A stretch of 64,000 nucleotides of DNA from Brachionus koreanus (taxonomy: Eukaryota > Rotifera > Eurotatoria > Ploima > Brachionidae): the NCBI GenBank assembly GCA_016987375.1, contig PJRA01000444.1, positions 233,814-297,813 of the forward strand. Reading direction: 5' to 3'. The notes beneath the pieces were generated by a model. That model searched no databases. It was not told the DNA's origin and saw only the letters and a program-made list of their open reading frames with translations. Position numbers and translations under genes: made by a program. Of this stretch, positions 10,670-21,796 are shown piece after piece (positions within the stretch are counted from its first letter, which is position 1; each line of letters begins with the position of its first letter).

Positions 10670-13600
10670 TTAAGCATTGGGAGTTAGCTTAATATATCTT
10701 TTAAATCTATTTTGATTGCTACCATGTGGCAAGTCGTACCATGCTGACTTGTAGTAAATTTTCTTAGCTATTTTAAGCTTTAAGTCATCATTTTTGATAA
10801 GTAAATTTTTTAGAGAACTTCTCGGTCCATTGAGTGAATATTTTTCGTTATTTGATTCAATGCTCATTGAAGTGGGACACTTGGTCACAGGTCTTGTTGG
10901 AAAAGTTTTGGCCCGTTGAGGCAGCAGACTAACTGGAGGCATTTTGGCATGATCAAATGTTTTCTGACGCTTTAAATTCTCTTTTTTATTCTCTTCACCT
11001 TTATGTGACAATTGCTGACTTAAATCAAGCTCAGACTCGTTTTCTTTCATCACTCTGCTTTTACTAATAAATTCAATAACTGAATTTTTTTTTATCCATT
11101 CATCTAGGCCATTACTACTAGTTGAATTGACTGAGACAATTTTTCTACTCCGACTAACGGGCGTTTTTCTTGCATTTGATTGACGAGACAATTTTTGATT
11201 ACTTAGCATACTAAGTGTTTCTCTGGACATACTGGTTGCAGCTGGAGTAGTCGCCTTTGGGTTTTGTTGATGCGCCATGGCAGCTAGAATTTCATTTAGC
11301 CGGTTTTTGATTATCTTACAGTCATCATGGTCAGCGCCAAGCAGTAGAGTTTTCAAGTCAAGTGAGCGTCTGAGACACTCCAGCGCTTCTTTTTTGGATA
11401 GAATTGGCTCAAAAGTGGCCAGTAAGCCGCCCAAGTCAAACAATATTTCCGCAATTGTATTCTGGTCATCGTTGGAGCCGGTTTTCTTGTACTGATGAGA
11501 CGTTTGATCGGTTGATGGCTGATTTTGTAACAATTGAGATTCAGTTGAAGAGCGTGAAGTAAAAAATGATGAATTGGAGAACAAATTGACTGATTTTTGT
11601 ATGTCAACACTGTTAATCATAGACTGCTTTTCTTTCTCCCGTATGTAAAGAGCTTTGCGTAAATAGAGCTCGGCTCTTCGCGGGTTATAGCTAGAAAAAA
11701 AAATCTTGAAAAAAAAAAAACTAACTTTTAATTAATTTTAATTTAAATACTATTCCATTTCTTGCAGAGAAAAAAAACAACCATAATAATGGTAAATTTT
11801 GGATGTGTTTGGATGAAGTTTGCCATACCATTTTATCGATAGATCTAGTGCGTCGTGAAAATATCTGTTTGCTTGGAGGAAATTCATTTGCTGCACCCTT
11901 AATCAAATAATTAAATAATTTTTATTTATTTTTTCTTAATTAAAATAAAAATTTAAAAAATAAAAAATGTTTCTTTCTGCACGCCAATTTTGAGCTTCAA
12001 AATAAATTCATTTGAATCTAATAGTCGATTCAAATGTTCAGAAATATTGTTTTAATTTGAGCCTTGAAGCTTGGTCAACTGTTTTAATGTTATTATGCTA
12101 ATATTTGTAAAAACATCATAGAAATAATTAAATATGAGGAAAACGATCATCAAGGAGATCTTTATTCACTAATTTAGTTAGTTTATTAAGTTTATTCAAT
12201 AAATATAGATGACATAATTGATGACATACACCTTTGTTTACTGTACTATGTTTGTGAATTACCTTATTTATTTTTTTTAAATTGAATTAAATGGTTAAAT
12301 GAATAAGAAAAAAAATGGTATTATGATTTTTAATAAAATAGACTAATTGGTCTAAAATCTCTAGGGTCTTTTGGAAGCTCAACTTTTGGAATTGAAATCA
12401 CGTTTGCTTGTTTCCATTGTGTTGACACAAAATAGATGTTGGGTTATAAACCTTTTTTTTATGTCTTATTCTGATCTGCTATGATCTGGTGGCTCATGGC
12501 TATTACACAAATTATAAATGATATCAATTTTAAATAATAGCTTTATTAATTTAAAATTTAATTTCAATCCTTTTTCAAAAGTCAAAGTCGGTGTTGTAGT
12601 TATTTAGAGAACTGCAACAGTTGAACACAAAAAATATGCAAAATTGATAATTAATATTTTGATGCGAAACAAATAAATTTTAAATAAAATTTAATTTTTC
12701 AAATAAAATCAAAACATTTAAATAATAATAGTAGCTGAAAAAAAAAAACAAAAAAATAATAATCAGTCCGTGTTGAATTTAGTTATCCATGTCTATACAT
12801 ATGCAAAGTAGCGTTTCATTTTTTTTAAGTTCAATTTTATTTCTACTTTTCTTTTCATTCTCTTTATCTTTTATTATATAAAATAAAGATTGATTTTATT
12901 AAGGTATTAATTGTTTAAATTTGAAAATTTTAAATTTAAATGTCCTGGCCTGAAACACTGTCGAATGCTGAACTATAAAAAAGAACTAATTCAGAGCCAT
13001 TAAGTCAATGCATTAAGAACCAGAGATTTGGATTACATTGGCTTGTACATTTACTTAGAATGAAAGAAAAAAGGACGACACATACAAGGGGAACGTAAGG
13101 TAGGAAGACCAGCAATAAAAGAGGTCAACAATCACGAAAGAGCTCGTTTAAATGGAAATAAGATGGGGAGAAGCAAGCCTGAAGACAAAAGATCGACTTG
13201 AGTGGAAACAAAAAGTAATTACCCTATGCTCCACAAGGAGTGAATAAACAAGAAGGAAAATTTAAATTTAATATTTTCAAAGAAAAAGAAATAGTTCTAA
13301 AAACTGTTTCTCTTCAAATTTTTGATAAAATTTCTTTGAATGAAACAAAAATAAATGTTCTTCTTTTTTAGTCATCTTAACTATACAATTTTATTTTTCT
13401 TTTTTACTACTTGTGGAATATCTTTTAATTTCATTATAACTAATTTTATTTACTGAAGAGCTTTGGTGCTGACGATCCATTTCAACCGTCAACTTCCCAC
13501 TTAATATACTTTATTTTCCTCTAGGAGGATTCGAATCAGAGTTATTTAAAAGCCACCAGTCTTAAATCAAGTCAAAGAAATGACAGCTTTAGATGACTTT

Positions 13601-16600
13601 TCCTCAAATTTCATTTTTTAAATTTGATCAAAAAATCTTAAATGCACAATTAAATTTTTAGAAATTACAATCATTTTTCAACTGTTCCAAAATTTGAAAG
13701 CTTTGAAATACTAAAAAAATTTAGAAATTTGCGATGAAATTTAATTGCACATTTAAAAATTTTTGATCAAATTTGAAAAATGAAACTTCATCTGCAAGTC
13801 GTGACATGACTTTGTTACGACTTTTATACAAGTCTGACCCGAACCAATACCACCAAGCACACAACATCCCTTTTATTAAACTGTTCTCTTTTCACTCCTG
13901 GTTGAACTGGTTACGATGGATCTAATCTTTAATTTCTTTCAAAATTTTCAATTTTTAAATTTTTTTAGAATTAAATAAACAAAAAGTTAGACATAACAAT
14001 TCAAATTTTAATTTTATTGATAATGTTGGACTATGTGGCAGACTTTTGAACAAAAATAGACTTACTCGTAAAGACCTGAGATGAATAAATAGTGAAATTT
14101 TGATTCAAATGAACCAGAATCATCAGTGTTCTGATAGACATCGACAATATTTGACTTCTGATTTTTGACATACTCCTCGAGACTTTCACGATAAATCAAC
14201 TTGTTCATGTCACATTTTTCTTGCATTAACTGATCACTTTTTGAAATTGATTTGTCAAATCTGAACTTTTTGTCCAATTTAATGATAATATTGGTTAATT
14301 GTTCACTATTGTAGCTCTTTGCCTTGGACAATAGAACACCAGCAGCATCTAAATTGTTAACTTTGAGCAATAGCAAGGCCATATTTGAATGCAGTAGACT
14401 GAGCCGGTTGCTTATTTGCAAAAATTGCATTCGAGTCTTAAATTTTCTATCCAAGTCGGACACATTGAACACCTCGAACAAGTCCTGCAGTACTTCAATG
14501 CATTTTATTATGTACTTAAGCGCAAAGTCAATGCTATTTGCTTGTAAAGACATTTTGGCCATTTGTTCTAATAGATGGCTGTACCGAAGCTTCTCGGTAT
14601 CACTTAATGGATATTTCTGAGAAACAAGAAAAAAAATTTTTTTATTAAATTTAAAAAATAATTTTTTTTTTACCTGTGTTACTATATTATTAATAAAATT
14701 AAGAACAGAAAAAGCAAAGTTGTCTTGAAAAAATTTGTCATCCAAATATTTCATTAGGTCGTTGAGAATAAGGCAACGATTAACCAGCAAAAGTGTGCAC
14801 GAGTCGGAGAACTCGGCACTAGTGTTGTCAACCAAATTATCAACTAAACTGTCAATACTAGCACTGAGCTCAATCGATTCTTTGTTAAAATAATCTTCAT
14901 GTTCAGTCTCGGTTCTACTAAAAGCGTCATTTTGGTAATTTTCATATACTTTAAGCTCAATGTGATTGTCAGTTAGCTCAAAATCGTATTGATCTATGCC
15001 TTTGGTCAAATTTTTGATAAGACTAGTGCGCGTTTCTTTTTGACTGTTTACCAAACGAATGTAATTGCACAAATCAAACCATTCGTTCGGGTATCTAAGT
15101 CTATGTGAATCGAAAATTTGCAATACTTTGTAGCTGGTCAAAAGTTTGTGAAGATTGCGTATGTCAAACGACATGTACAAATGATAGATTAATTCATGTA
15201 TGTGTTTGAGCACATTTTGGGATATTTGCTCGCTATTTGCTGCGCTTGTCGATTCTATTCGACTGCTCAAGTCGAAGTTTGATTTGGTCAAGCGACTTTC
15301 AACAATGTCCGATATTAATAGTGAATGAATTTCTTTTTGTTTTTGACTAATGTTTTGTTTAAACAGTGCTGGTGTTTCCTCATTTTTTTGGTCTACATTT
15401 ACACTAAATCCATCTGTAAATAAATAATTTTTAAATGCTCAAATTCTTTTTGGTCAAATTATAAAAGTATTTTTGTTAACTAATATTAATGAATAAATTC
15501 ATTTTTTTAATATTTTTTTATAATCTAAAAGAGCATTAGCTCAGAAAATTTGGTTAAATCTATTAAGAAAAGAATGGGGAAAATTTTTAATACGAAATAC
15601 GAATTTTCACTTATAAAAGCTTGTATATACCAATTATTCCACACAAAACTATTCATTCAGCCAAAAAAAACAAATGTAAGGAAAAAAATGTTGGTTTATC
15701 AAAAACCGTACCGTAGGATATCCTTATCTAAAATTTTTAATGAAAGATTCCGATCTAGCACTCAGATAATTGCATTGATCCCAGCCGGATGTCTTTATTT
15801 TTATGAAACATCTCTAAATAAATTGATTAGATGATCTCTTGTTTTTGGGGTTTAAACTTATAACCCTTTGCACAAGCATTGCCAACACACTAGCATAGCA
15901 AAATTAAGAGGTAAGTGTTTCTAGTGTAAAAAAATTTAGGTATTAAGTTTGTCATGTTTGTCTACCGTTCTAGTTCATTCAGTTCATTATCAAGAGAGTA
16001 TTCAGTTAGATTTTTTTAATGAAACAAATTTATTTAGAATATTCAGACTTGATTTTTTTTTCAAATTATAGCAATTGAAAAAAATCATTTACAGTATATT
16101 TAATTTTACATTGGTAAAATATATTTTCAATTAATTTTCTATTTTTCTAAATTTTTTCTCACTATGAATTATTGATTAAAAAAAATTATTTTAAATTAAA
16201 TATTAAAGTTAAATTGTGAATAAACAATAAACATACCCAAAAGCAAAGCTTGAACAGCTTCTTTGAAATAAACATGAGAAAATTGAATAGTGCCACCAAG
16301 ACCTTCTTGCAAAAAGCTTCCAAATTGCATTCTAAAAGCACTCCAGTGCATTTCAGTTATACTCATATGGTCCACAAAGCCAAGACGCTTTAACAGTCTC
16401 AAAATGGTCTCTTTATTAATTCCGTTTAGAGACAAAGCTATAAAACAAAGAGTAGTGCCGACCCATCCGGGATTATCAAGTGACAAAGGTGCACTCTCGT
16501 CTACTGACCAATTATTCTTTCTCAAATAGCGTTTTAATATTTTCTCTATTATTTCCCTAATAGTGGCCACATCCTCAAAATATGAGTTCATAATATTTAC

Positions 16601-19600
16601 CGAATTGTTAAGCAATGACGATGCTGATGATCTAGATGTAACTATTTCGTGTCCTTCGACTAAACTCCCATCCAAACTACCGGCTACACTGTTCAGTCGA
16701 CTCATGTGAACCGGATGGTTTTTGAATATCTCTTTGTCAAACGAGAACAATTCTTGAGCTATTAGTGTTAAAAAAAGCGGATTATTTACATGTTCTGATG
16801 TTTTTAATTCGTGAAAAATATTCAAATATTTTTTGTACAAAATGTTTGAGCTTGTTGCATTTGAAACACCGAGATATTTTCTGAAAAAATTTTCAAAGTC
16901 ACTACTACTGTCTAATAGGATTAAATGCTGTAGAATACAGTCACTTCGCTTAGATAATTCACGATAAAATTCGCTAGAATCGCGCATTGTAAATACAAAT
17001 TTGCAGTCTGGTTCATCGATTTTTTGCGGCAACCATTGACCAATTGGCAAGCTCATTTTCGCATTCAGTTCACTAAGTCCATCTATGAATATGTTTGCTG
17101 GACCTAATTGTAATGCTGCATTAAATTGTTCAATAATTGATTTTTGATCAAACAACTCCGAGTCCAGACTTGACAGTGAATCTTTTTTTAAATATTTGGC
17201 CCTCAGTTTAGATGTAATATTCACTAGAGTGTTTATAAGATGATCTTCAGGCTCTAGAAAATAGAATAAACAAAACGGGCCAGTCTGATCGGCTAGGCCC
17301 GTATTAATCACATATTTTTGATACAAACTAGCCATGAAAGTTGTTTTTCCATGACCACGCGGGCCTGATACAACATAAATTTGTTTTTGCTTTCCTACTG
17401 GTGCCGGAGTGAACGAACTTGACAAATTTAAATGTCTTAGTTTAAGTATTTCTAAAAAGTCTTCTTTTTCGTCTTCTAAATCGGCATCAAAACTGTACAT
17501 GTTAAAATCTTCGACAGTCTCGTGTTTGAATTCTTGAGATGCTTCTAATTTAAAACTGACACTGGTCAATTGTCTAGGCTTTAGAAACATGTCCACCATT
17601 TTGGCCGTATTAACAAAATTATCAGTAAACACGGCATTATTTAGTTTATTGTACACTAGTGTTTCGGTTTTTAATAAACTTCTTGTTTTTAAAAAGTCTG
17701 TGCTTATGCTTAAAAAAACTAATATTTTTTTTTTAATTTTTTTTTGGTTAAAGTAAATATTCACTTTATCTATAAGAAGATCTTTTAAAATTTTTATTTA
17801 ATTTTTATTTTTAAATAGAGTTGGAAAAATTTTGAAATTTTGTCATCATTAATAAAATTTCTCTTGATTAAGTTTTTCAGACTGACCAAATGACCTTTAC
17901 ACATCACAATGGACAATGTATAGTCATCTTAATTTGATTAACAAAGCTAACAGACATTACCCATTTGATCCTAATGATTATACATACTGAACTGTAGATC
18001 ATCACTTCCTAGTACTTAACTTGGGTTAAGGACTACTTTTTAGTACCATTTGTGGAAAACATATTTTGGGTATGGTAGCTAAAAGTTTAAAGAAGTTGAA
18101 CATAAACTCATTGAGAATGCTTTACACAGCATCTCATTTAGAATTGGCTTAGTTATGAAAATGGCTTAAATTTTTCTTGTAATTGAAAGTATAATTAGAG
18201 AAAATATAATAAATGTATTATTTGGTAAGAAGTGAAAAATTGTATGCAGCGATATCATTTTTTAACTAATTGAGTAGCTAATGTTAGGAATAGTTAACCT
18301 CATCACATCATTAATTCTATATCAATAAACAATTTAGAAAATAATCTGGACAAATGGCTCAGGAAACAGTCAAATTTACTGTCATAGCTTCAAAGAAGCT
18401 TTACCCAAAAGGGACCCAGTATGTTTCGTTTCGTTAATAATTAATAAATATTCAAACCTTAAGTCTATTTAATTTAAAACCATCATCAATCTAGTTAGCC
18501 GTTAGACTCACTATTCGAGTCTACATAGCATAGGATACAAAAGAAAGAAAAATTGTGGCGTGCTTTACTAATTTAAAAATAAATCGGAAAAATGAAATTA
18601 TCTGTGGAGAAACTTGTATATAGAATAAATTCATAGGATTTTTTTTTAAATTGGAATAATGCAAAAAATTAAAGTCTTAATGTAAATATAATTCAACGAA
18701 ATGTCTAGAATACCAAAAATTCATATAGGACCAAAGAAGTTTTAAACTTCATATAAAATCACATAAAAAATTTAAGATATTTTTTGATTAAGATTATAAA
18801 ATAACTTTAGACATTACTCAACATTAGTTTACAATATTTCTTTTGAATAAATGAACAATTAATAGAACAACCAAGAAGATGATCGCTTAATGATCAAAAA
18901 ACCAATACTGGCAATCATACTTGTAACGGTATGAAAATAACCGTTACAACCATTTAAATTATCCTTAATATTATTTACAATTTATTTAGATTATATCTTA
19001 ATGACCAATTTAATTCACAATTAATTATACTGTGTATAAATAAGAATCTCAATTCGTATTCTTATTTATACACAGTAATTAGAGGGCTTTATCAACTTTG
19101 TATTTTTTCCTATTTTACAACAATCTTTAAAATAAACGTTTATATAAACAATCTCGATCTTTGTCTTTACATATCTCCTCTGAAGTTAATCTAAGGAATC
19201 AGGCCAATTTCGTAGACTAGCATACTGGTATTTTTTTCCATATTTATTGTAACTGGAACTTGGTTTAGTTTAAAGTCAATCAAACTATGAACAACTGCTC
19301 ACTTTTCAATAAAGATAGAGAGCAAGTTATTGGTGGAGGAGTTGCTATTTATGTACGAAATGATATTGAGATTTTTGAGAGTAAAAAATTTGGGCTTTCA
19401 GACAGAGGTATAGAATAAATTTAGTGCAGTATACGCATAGGTACATGCCTGTATATTCATCCCACAAGATTAATGTTAAAGTGAACAAAGCTATTAATTT
19501 AAACTTAGTGATATAGATATTGGGAAATTCAAACACAAACAAAATAGAAAATCCTATTTTTTGATAAATTTAAATTTACCTAAAAAAAAACTGCCAAAAA

Positions 19601-20968
19601 TTTACCTACATAATTTGTTAATTAATCTAAAATTGAATTTCTTCTTACTTTTTTCATAGGAAATCAAATTAATAATCAATCAAAATCTTATTGACCTTTT
19701 ATTTTTTATGTCTTTTCAAAATAAGAAAAAATATTTTATGTAAAAAAGGTGAAACAAAGTCTGTTGGTAAAATTATTTCTTGTTAACATAATTAACTATG
19801 TTTGTTATTCTTTCATTAACAAGTATTACTATACACTCATTCTTGTTGTTTTGAATTGAAAAAATGTGCTGGTATCTAAAAGAAATTAACGAGTAGAGAG
19901 AAGAACAAGAGTGACTGATGTCAAGACATAAGTCTTAAAAAAAGCATGCTTGAATGTTTCAGATTTGATAATTTGAAAATTAAAATCAATTGTGAAAAAT
20001 TGAATTTTTTTTTTCTAAATAATTTAACCAAAAATCCAATAAACAATTGAAAGAAAAAAATTTAAATTATTTTATTATTATGCAAAGAAAAAATTTATAA
20101 ACTTATTGTTGAACTCTTGGTCTAATTTTTAAGTTTAGAGGCACAAAAAACTAAAGACTTACATAATTGTGTCAGTGTGTGTGTGTTTGATTATTTTTAA
20201 AAACATTTTCAAATAATTAAATATTTAAAATTTTAATAGATCTTCTAAATTAGCTAAATAAAATAAAACATAATTCATACCTCTTATAATGTCAATAAAA
20301 TCGTCATAAATTAAATCATTTAACTGCTCTAATGAATTGTAGTATTTTATAACAAGTCCTTTTTTGGCCAATTTCATTTTGAGATTTTTAATTTTAGTAT
20401 CACATAGAGCATTTTCGGCCTCGTGCTTTTTAAGCTCAATCTTTCGCCTCTCAATAGGCAAGTGTGCGTACATCTCTTCAAAATATTCAAATTGTCTAAA
20501 ATAAAATCTGTAAAACGAAAGAGCTTTTGTGTCCTCAAGAGCCTGATTGACTTGGTGTTCGACAAGACCACTATTGAATGTTTGAGCATTGATAACAGAT
20601 TCAAAACCTGTTTGGGAAGCGATTAGGTAGTTTTTCTCCAACCAATTCATATCGATTCTGGTGGAAGAATCACTAGACAGGAGGCTTTGTGCTTGCGAAT
20701 CGGTCAAATTAGGCCCGTACTGGTGGCCAAACAGACCGATAAAAAATGGTGAACTTTTTCTTATGTTTGTAAGCAGTAGTCTGAGAAGAGTGCCGCTGCG
20801 GACAAGGTCACTAGAGTCGGCCCAGTCTATCAGCACCGGATCAAAGTTCACATTAAGTCTGATCAGCCGTTCTTTTAGCTTAGGGAATGTAATGTCGCGC
20901 AAAAAATTAATCTCGTCCCTGAACTCATCTTGATTACAACAAACATATGGATTTATATTCGAAAACAT
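10670..20968 (-). CDS. DUF4062-NACHT-TPR protein, TTC41/Gnn- or nephrocystin-3-like (6 exons)
   Basis: Exons on the minus strand: 20968-20281, 17718-16237, 15413-14674, 14616-14066, 11897-11751 and 11690-10670. All junctions are GT/AG, phases match throughout, and the total is 4629 nt (1542 aa). Residues 5-100 form a DUF4062 domain with a PFFIGLFGHQYG core. The NACHT-type ATPase has Walker A GPRGHGKTT (about 348-356) and Walker B IFIDGL (about 438-443). The C-terminal third has helical TPR-like segments, including ALDLSIKWYGKLHP and RRAELYLRKALYIRE. This architecture is that of TTC41 (Gnn) and nephrocystin-3; the latter acts in cilia. The second-last exons carry the TPR signal. Intron 3 (14617-14673, 57 nt) is in phase and stop-free, so a raw ORF reads through it. 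Which of the two families is closer needs a tree. Confidence 0.8.
12330..12445 (-). mobile_element. LINE RT N-terminal motif relic
   Basis: On the minus strand the segment encodes WKQANVISIPKV followed by PRDFRPISLF. This is the classic 'WK.A.V.PIPK...DFRPISL' entry motif of LINE reverse transcriptases, and a stop follows at once. It lies in intron 4 of the DUF4062-NACHT gene. Confidence 0.75.
12980..13247 (+). mobile_element. LINE C-terminal relic (CSTRSE end)
   Basis: In two frames the plus strand reads GERKVGRPAI, then WGEASLKTKDRLEWKQKV, then ITLCSTRSE and a stop at 13245-13247. A C-terminal 'VGRP..W...D R..W...V..LCST' is a well-known ending of many endonuclease-type LINE polyproteins. 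A frameshift near 13150 shows decay. It sits in intron 4 of the DUF4062-NACHT gene, antisense to it. Confidence 0.75.
13609..13786. repeat. Long imperfect inverted repeat (fold-back element)
   Basis: The left arm at about 13609-13660 ('tttgatcaaaaaatcttaaa' then 'tgcacaattaaa') pairs with the right arm at about 13733-13786 ('tttaattgcac' then 'aaatttttgatcaaattt'). About 50 nt pair with few mismatches around a loop of some 75 nt. It is probably a MITE or fold-back element in intron 4 of the DUF4062-NACHT gene. Confidence 0.65.
13930..14000. repeat. Dispersed repeat, copy 1
   Basis: Shares about 45 nt, including 'gaattaaataaaca' and 'aaagttagacata', with 23195-23245. The preceding 13848-13915 resembles 2850-2935. 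These are probably pieces of an uncharacterised interspersed repeat. Confidence 0.45.
15414..16236. other. Intron 2 of the DUF4062-NACHT gene
   Basis: Holds a 94-codon plus-strand open frame (15550-15834) with no domain I know. Its start ('ttggttaaatctattaagaa') resembles 28507-28525 in a usherin intron, so it is more likely repeat-derived than a gene. Confidence 0.4.
19028..19077. repeat. Perfect 20-bp inverted repeat with 10-nt loop
   Basis: 'tactgtgtataaataagaat' (19028-19047) is followed after 10 nt by its exact reverse complement (19058-19077). About 80 nt upstream, 'ttgtaacggt' and its complement form a second smaller hairpin. The pair may be the ends of a collapsed fold-back transposon. 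Confidence 0.85.
19290..19460 (+). mobile_element. LINE endonuclease-domain relic
   Basis: The plus strand reads FNKDREQVIGGGVAIYVRND, then IEIFESKKFG, then two stops amid a CSIRIG block. 'GGGVAIYVRN' is the hallmark of the APE-type endonuclease of LINEs. It is a dead fragment in intron 1 of the DUF4062-NACHT gene. Confidence 0.8.
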
Positions 20969-20978
20969 ATTTGGACAT
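20934..20978 (-). promoter_or_regulatory. Upstream ORF overlapping the start of the DUF4062-NACHT gene
   Basis: An ATG at 20978, ten bases before the chosen start (20968) and in another frame, opens a 14-codon ORF that ends past the main ATG. If it is in the mRNA it could lower translation. A (TGAT)n run (20981-20998) and a pyrimidine-rich tract precede it. Confidence 0.35.
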
Positions 20979-21041
20979 TAAATCAATCAATCAATCAAAA
21001 AAGAATTAGAGAGAAAGAGAAAAAATATTAGGATTTAATTT

Positions 21042-21047
21042 TTTATT
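21042..21047 (-). terminator. Probable polyadenylation signal of the usherin gene
   Basis: AATAAA on the minus strand, 74 nt after the usherin stop and only about 70 nt before the ATG of the next gene on the same strand. The interval from 21077 to 20969 has no AG dinucleotide, so a cis or trans 3' splice site for the downstream gene would have to lie at or before 21078-21079. Confidence 0.5.
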
Positions 21048-21120
21048 AGGTAAAAATTGAAAATTAAAAAGTAAAAACTCGGTTGTTATGGAGACCATTT
21101 TTAATTCAAAAATATTTACA

Positions 21121-21796
21121 CTAGATTGTCGACTTTTCTAATACTGGATTATTATTAATTGAATTTGATGCTAGGCTCAAAAATGAACTATTTGCTTGCA
21201 TGAATAAATTCTATTCAAAAATAAAATTTAATTAAATGTTTTTTTTTTTTTGTTTTTCAAGCCTACCTGTAAAGAGCTGTTTATTGACAAAGACGATGAG
21301 CTGAATGATTGCTCGGCATTAGAAGAACGGTATTTGTTTACACACCAAATGGCAGAAGCGAATACTTAAAAAGGATTAGAGATCATACATGTGCGCAAGT
21401 CTAATATTAAGGTATTACTTGTGAATGTAATTAAGAGGATTGTTAGTATAAGAAAAATAAACAACAATGTGTTGTTTGATTGGCTGGAGCTAGAACATTC
21501 AAATGGGATCGAGACTGGCTGAGCTAAATAAACGTTGTTATTCAAAGAAGACTTGAGTCGAATTTGAACACTATTGCTTTCGTTCAACAAACTAGTGCAT
21601 GCTTCTTCAGTCAAGGCTTGTTTGAATTGTCGCGATTGTCCTGTATACACTGGTTTATTGTTCACAATTAACTCAAAGCTTTGAGCTTTTAAGCCATTAG
21701 CGTTTGGCTCAAAGTCTTCCCAGTTTATGTCGAACAAAATTGATTTGTTGTTCAATTTTTGTATATTAACTAACGGAAACTCGGTCTTCAATGATT
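21121..21796 (-). other. Usherin exons 12-14: last extracellular part, membrane helix, PDZ-binding tail
   Basis: The membrane helix (LLFIFLILTILLITFT plus IFASAIW) is split by a 54-nt intron (21365-21418). Reading through this intron would give a false stop. Exon 13 adds a basic stop-transfer (CVNKYR) and a Ser-rich segment. The 29-codon exon 14 ends LEKSTI and then TAG. S-T-I at the C terminus fits a class I PDZ ligand (S/T-x-hydrophobic). Human usherin also ends in a PDZ ligand that binds whirlin and harmonin. The tail is short, about 55 residues. Confidence 0.8.

Larger units (their letters stand above)
17719..20280. other. Intron 1 of the DUF4062-NACHT gene (2.6 kb)
   Basis: AT-rich. It contains two hairpins (18921-18947 and 19028-19077) and a LINE endonuclease relic (19290-19460), listed separately. 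A 27-codon ORF at about 18355-18440 (opening MAQETVKFTVIASKKLYPKG) is clean but unrecognised. The rest shows nothing coding. Confidence 0.5.

Noticed and set aside
13525..13545. tRNA-like B box ('aggattcgaatcag')
   Set aside because: No A box, anticodon stem or acceptor stem can be drawn around it.
14062..15291. Single 409-aa ORF with a Lys/Phe-rich segment in the middle
   Set aside because: That segment is a 57-nt intron with a GTAAAA donor and TTTCTCAG acceptor. The true exon also starts earlier, at 15413.
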